Assembly (NCBI RefSeq): GCF_010974945.1
Contig: NZ_JAAIVB010000084.1
Span: 1-64,000 of the forward strand
DNA from: Noviherbaspirillum galbum
GTDB taxonomy: Bacteria > Pseudomonadota > Gammaproteobacteria > Burkholderiales > Burkholderiaceae_D
DNA length: 64,000 nucleotides
Direction of reading: 5' to 3'
Translations under genes and position numbers: made by a program
Part shown: piece after piece, positions 60,540-64,000 of the stretch
Layout: each line of letters opens with the position of its first letter
Numbering within the stretch: the first letter of the stretch is position 1
The notes under the pieces: generated by a model
What the model was told of the DNA's origin: nothing
The model's database searches: none
Seen by the model: only the letters and a program-made list of their open reading frames with translations

Positions 60540-62741
60540 ATGGAAATCAAGGTCAACTTTCTCGACAAGCTACGGCTTGAGGCTAAATTCGATGACTTCA
60601 CGGTCGTGGCCGACCAGCCCATCCGCTACAAGGGCGATGGCTCCGCGCCCGGTCCGTTCGATTACTTCCTGGCCTCGTCGGCCCTGTGCGCAGCTTACTT
60701 CGTCAAGCTGTACTGCAACACGCGCAACATCCCGACGGACAACATTCGCCTCTCGCAGAATAACATCGTCGACCCGGAAAACCGCTACAAGCAGGTTTTC
60801 AAGATCCAGGTCGAATTGCCGGCCGACATTTCCGAGAAGGATCGGCAGGGCATCCTGCGCTCGATCGACCGTTGTACCGTGAAGAAAGTGGTGCAAACCG
60901 GACCCGACTTCGTGATCGAGGAAGTCGAGAACCTGGACGCCGACGCGCAGTCGCTGCTGATGCTGAAGCCGTCTCCCGGCGCCAGCACCTGCATCCTGGG
61001 CAAGGATTTTCCGCTTGAACAGACCATCGCCAACATGTCGGGCCTGCTGGCGGACCTGGGGATCAAGATCGAGATCGCTTCATGGCGAAATATCATTCCC
61101 AACGTCTGGTCGCTGCACATCCGCGATGCGCATTCGCCCATGTGTTTCACCAATGGCAAGGGCGCGACCAAGGAAAGCGCATTGGCGTCCGCCCTGGGCG
61201 AATACATCGAGCGCCTGAGCTGCAACCATTTCTACGCCGGATCGTTCTGGGGCGAGGACATCGCCAACGCGGCGTTCGTGCATTATCCGGACGAGCGCTG
61301 GTTCAAGCCCGGCCCCGACGATGCGCTGCCACCAGAGATTCTCGATGAGTACTGCCTGGAGGTCTACGATCCAGACGGCGAGCTGCAAGGTTCGCATCTG
61401 ATCGACACCAACTCCGGCAACGCCGGGCGCGGCATCTGTTCCCTGCCGTACGTGCGGCAGTCGGACGGCGAGGTGGTGTACTTCCCCTCCAACCTGGTTG
61501 AAAACCTCTACGGCAGCAATGGCATGAGTGCCGGCAATACGCTGGCGGAAGCGCAGGTGCAATGCCTGTCCGAGATCTTCGAGCGCGCGGTCAAGCGCGA
61601 GATCCTGGAAGGAGAATACGCGCTGCCCGACGTGCCGCAAGAGGTGCTCGCGAAATATCCCGGCATCCTGGCCGGGATCCAGGGCCTGGAAGAACAAGGC
61701 TTTCCGGTGCTGGTCAAGGATGCATCGCTGGGCGGGACCTATCCGGTGATGTGCGTCACCTTGATGAATCCGCGCACGGGCGGCGTCTTCGCCTCGTTCG
61801 GCGCGCACCCGAGTTTCGAGGTGGCGCTGGAACGGAGCCTGACGGAGTTGCTGCAGGGGCGCAGCCTCGAAGGCCTGAACGATCTTCCTCCGCCCACCTT
61901 CGAAAGCAACGCGGTGACCGAGCCTAACAACTTCGTCGAGCACTTCATCGATTCCAGCGGCGTGGTGTCGTGGCGCTTCTTCAGCGCGAAATCGAATTTC
62001 GATTTCGTCGAGTGGGATTTTTCCGGCCGGGGGAACGACTCCAACGCCGAGGAAGCCGCGACCTTGTTCGGCATTCTCGAAGACATGGGCAAGGAGGTCT
62101 ACATGGCGGTGCATGACCAGCTGGGCGCCGTGGCTTGCCGGATCGTGGTGCCGGGGTACTCGGAAATCTTTCCCATCGAGGACCTGGTCTGGGACAACAC
62201 CAACAAGGCGCTGCTGTTCCGCGAAGACATCCTGAACCTGCATCGCCTGGACGCCGCAAGCCTGGAAGCGCTGCTCGAACGCCTGAATGGCAACGAGCTC
62301 GACGAATATTCCGACATCGCCACCTTGATCGGCATCGAATTCGACGAGAACACGGAGTGGGGCCAGCTGACGGTTCTCGAGCTGAAGCTGCTCATCCATC
62401 TCGCCTTGCGGCAGTTCGAGGAAGCGCACGACCTGGTGGGCGCCTTCCTGCAGTACAACGACAACACCGTCGAGCGCGGCTTGTTCTACCAAGCCTTGAA
62501 CGTGGTGCTGGAGGTGCTGCTCGACGAGGAGCTTGAACTGGACGATTACGTGGTCAATTTCCGCCGGATGTTTGGCGATGCGCGGATGGACGCGGTGCTG
62601 GGTTCGGTGGATGGCAGCGTGCGTTTCCACGGCCTGACGCCGACCAGCATGAAACTCGAAGGCCTCGACAGGCATCACCGCCTGATCGACAGCTACAAGA
62701 AGCTGCATGCGGCGCGGGCCAGGGCGGCGTCGGCCGGATAA
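60540..62741 (+). CDS. OsmC-YcaO fusion protein
   Basis: The 733-residue protein combines an N-terminal OsmC-like domain (about 1-140, containing SSALCAAYFVKLYC) with a YcaO domain. The YcaO ATP-binding features include SALASALGEYIERLSC near residue 221 and CLSEIFERAVKREI. Non-RiPP YcaO proteins of this fused type are linked to the beta-methylthiolation of ribosomal protein S12 with RimO. No RimO, dehydrogenase or obvious precursor peptide lies next to it. It is monocistronic, with a hairpin after the stop. Confidence 0.85.
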   Translation: MEIKVNFLDKLRLEAKFDDFTVVADQPIRYKGDGSAPGPFDYFLASSALCAAYFVKLYCNTRNIPTDNIRLSQNNIVDPENRYKQVFKIQVELPADISEKDRQGILRSIDRCTVKKVVQTGPDFVIEEVENLDADAQSLLMLKPSPGASTCILGKDFPLEQTIANMSGLLADLGIKIEIASWRNIIPNVWSLHIRDAHSPMCFTNGKGATKESALASALGEYIERLSCNHFYAGSFWGEDIANAAFVHYPDERWFKPGPDDALPPEILDEYCLEVYDPDGELQGSHLIDTNSGNAGRGICSLPYVRQSDGEVVYFPSNLVENLYGSNGMSAGNTLAEAQVQCLSEIFERAVKREILEGEYALPDVPQEVLAKYPGILAGIQGLEEQGFPVLVKDASLGGTYPVMCVTLMNPRTGGVFASFGAHPSFEVALERSLTELLQGRSLEGLNDLPPPTFESNAVTEPNNFVEHFIDSSGVVSWRFFSAKSNFDFVEWDFSGRGNDSNAEEAATLFGILEDMGKEVYMAVHDQLGAVACRIVVPGYSEIFPIEDLVWDNTNKALLFREDILNLHRLDAASLEALLERLNGNELDEYSDIATLIGIEFDENTEWGQLTVLELKLLIHLALRQFEEAHDLVGAFLQYNDNTVERGLFYQALNVVLEVLLDEELELDDYVVNFRRMFGDARMDAVLGSVDGSVRFHGLTPTSMKLEGLDRHHRLIDSYKKLHAARARAASAG

Positions 62742-62749
62742 GCGGATTC

Positions 62750-62782
62750 GTCCTGACTGGCGGCATGCGGGCCGGTCAGGAC
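62750..62782. terminator. Hairpin between convergent genes
   Basis: GTCCTGACTGGC (62750-62761) pairs with GCCGGTCAGGAC (62771-62782) over 12 positions with one G-T wobble. It lies between the convergent OsmC-YcaO and GNAT genes. Confidence 0.6.
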
Positions 62783-62786
62783 CGAT

Positions 62787-63749
62787 CTAATCGATCTTTG
62801 CCGCCAGCAATCCCTTTTCCTTTGGCCATTCGACACGCTCCACGATTTCGTAGCCTTCGTTGGTATCGGCGTAGTGAAAGAAGCCCCGGCGCTTCAGCAT
62901 CTGGTACATCGCCGAGCCGGGCTTGCATGCGGCGTACAGGCGGCGGCCATAGTAATGGGAACAGAAGAAATCAACCATCGCGGTGCCGATGCCCAGTCCA
63001 CGGAACTCCTGAGCCGTGACGATGGCGTGCAATTCGCGCTCGGTGTCCTTTTCCCTGTCCAGGCCCATGACCATGAACAGGCCGGCCAGCTTTCCGTTCA
63101 GATCGCACACCCACAGTTCCACCGGCACCTCGGCCTGCTGGTTGGTCCAGGTACGCCGCGGCACGTTACCCTGCCGGATCGCCTTCACATACAGGTCCTG
63201 TGACGCTTGCTGCCGGACGTTGTCCACGACGTCGGGCGTCAGGTCGCCCGTGGTCGCGCCGGCCACCATGAGGTCGAGAATCATGTCGAGGTCAGGTGGA
63301 ACGGCCCTGCGGATGCTGTCTTCCAGGCGGCGGCGGTGCCTGGCTACCCGCATCTGCGATTCGAGCTGGCTCGCATGCAGGCCGATGGCATGGTTGACCG
63401 ACTTGAGCCGCCTGAGCAGCATCGCGAATGCCGCATAGATCAGCAGGCTGGAAAGCAGGTCCCAGACATAGTAGTGCCAATCCCCGCTTGGAAAGAGGTG
63501 TCCGAAGATGTATGTTCTGCCCAGGCTGCTCAACACGACGAACGCCATGGTCGACGGCAGCCCGAGAAACCATGCTGCGACGCCGATGGGGAGAAAATAA
63601 TACGGGCCGAAGGGAATCAATGGCCCCGTCAGGTGATCGAGCGAAAAGATCGCGAGTTCGAGCAGGCAAGCGATGGCGAACAAGCCAGGCTTGCTCCATC
63701 GCTCGAATCGCTGGAGAAAATTGAAAACCGGGTCCGTTGCCTGTTGCAT
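62787..63749 (-). CDS. Membrane-anchored GNAT acetyltransferase
   Basis: The protein has 320 residues from MQQATDPVFNFLQRF; an upstream in-frame ATG at 63830 has an unlikely N-terminus. Three to four hydrophobic helices (about 20-110) resemble a MASE-like sensor region. A short coiled linker follows, then a GNAT domain (about 160-315) with the acetyl-CoA loop EFRGLGIGTAMVDFF and YQMLKRRGFF. A membrane sensor joined to an acetyltransferase is unusual. The target is unknown. It converges on the YcaO gene. Confidence 0.75.
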   Translation of the reverse strand: MQQATDPVFNFLQRFERWSKPGLFAIACLLELAIFSLDHLTGPLIPFGPYYFLPIGVAAWFLGLPSTMAFVVLSSLGRTYIFGHLFPSGDWHYYVWDLLSSLLIYAAFAMLLRRLKSVNHAIGLHASQLESQMRVARHRRRLEDSIRRAVPPDLDMILDLMVAGATTGDLTPDVVDNVRQQASQDLYVKAIRQGNVPRRTWTNQQAEVPVELWVCDLNGKLAGLFMVMGLDREKDTERELHAIVTAQEFRGLGIGTAMVDFFCSHYYGRRLYAACKPGSAMYQMLKRRGFFHYADTNEGYEIVERVEWPKEKGLLAAKID

Positions 63750-63863
63750 GTCTTTTGCCTGGTAATGATCGCTTGCATTGCAGAGCCCAAAGGCGGAGAC
63801 GATGTTGCCACAGGGGGATTCGCCAAACAACGCAAATGCGTCGCTTCGGCGATATATTTGCTT

Positions 63864-63900
63864 GTCAGCGAATTGTCAGTACCCCGTCAGACGCATGTCA
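63864..63900 (+). promoter_or_regulatory. Four 11-bp direct repeats, Pho-box-like
   Basis: GTCAG, GTCAG, GTCAG and GTCAG start at 63864, 63875, 63886 and 63897, each exactly 11 bp apart, three of them preceded by T. Two tandem Pho boxes have this design. The site lies 115 bases upstream of the GNAT gene (minus strand) and before whatever follows the window on the plus strand, so its target is undecided. Confidence 0.6.
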
Positions 63901-64000
63901 GCCTGCCATGCAACGACGGCGCCTCATGCAGCGACCTTCCCTGTTCAAACTTGAACTCAGCCGCTTGACCTTTGCTCCTCCTGGCCGAGCCACGCCTTGA

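Overview
The window is a compact, high-GC stretch of a Gram-negative chromosome. The gene content points to a betaproteobacterium of the Burkholderiales, most likely Oxalobacteraceae: a Neisseria-type porin, a selA-selB-selC locus, a MocR-type regulator, 3-keto-acid cleavage and quinate-type catabolism genes, and several sensory c-di-GMP enzymes. The family assignment is inference. I see no phage, insertion sequence or CRISPR array. The only RNA gene is tRNA-Sec. The window starts inside selA and ends in an intergenic region.

Layout. 1-2402: selenocysteine machinery (end of selA, selB, tRNA-Sec overlapping the end of selB, terminator). 2408-2905: small exported protein. 3122-11175: a tightly packed redox operon behind a sigma-54 type promoter: Rieske protein, SDR, TPP enzyme, duplicated four-histidine membrane protein, gluconate-dehydrogenase-like small subunit, GMC flavoprotein, FMN alpha-hydroxyacid dehydrogenase, terminator. 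11246-12955: modular lipoprotein. 13129-21335: heavy-metal RND efflux operon with its own two-component system. 21338-25333: porin, a trans-3-hydroxy-L-proline pathway pair (dehydratase plus reductase) and a cupin. 26612-27678: a second sigma-54 type promoter, three tandem small genes with double-glycine leaders, and a bidirectional terminator. 27681-34515: signalling block (GGDEF-EAL, chemoreceptor, TetR, diguanylate cyclase). 34537-40955: acyl-CoA synthetase, a small protein ended by a repeat, MocR regulator, VOC protein, secreted carboxylesterase. 41050-44017: ATP-grasp ligase plus leucyl aminopeptidase pair. 44423-48353: dehydroshikimate dehydratase type genes, quinate/shikimate dehydrogenase, MFS exporter. 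48432-51669: lipoprotein and a MerR/YnfA/MerF-like metal module with a clear MerR operator. 51856-56947: IclR, porin, BKACE, type II dehydroquinase, MHS transporter. 57074-63749: LysE exporter, CPBP protease, S41 protease, His/Met-rich exported protein, OsmC-YcaO fusion, membrane-anchored GNAT. 63864-63900: an array of four 11-bp direct repeats resembling two Pho boxes.

How parts work together. The two catabolic blocks on either side of the metal module supply complementary steps of quinate/shikimate breakdown: import, quinate/shikimate oxidation, dehydroquinate dehydration, dehydroshikimate dehydration. The redox operon looks like a dehydrogenase chain. A GMC flavoprotein with its small subunit and a FMN dehydrogenase could feed electrons into a membrane protein carrying two histidine pairs, with a stand-alone Rieske protein as a possible partner. 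The most novel-looking items are that operon and the three-gene double-glycine leader family. Neither has a complete known counterpart that I can name.
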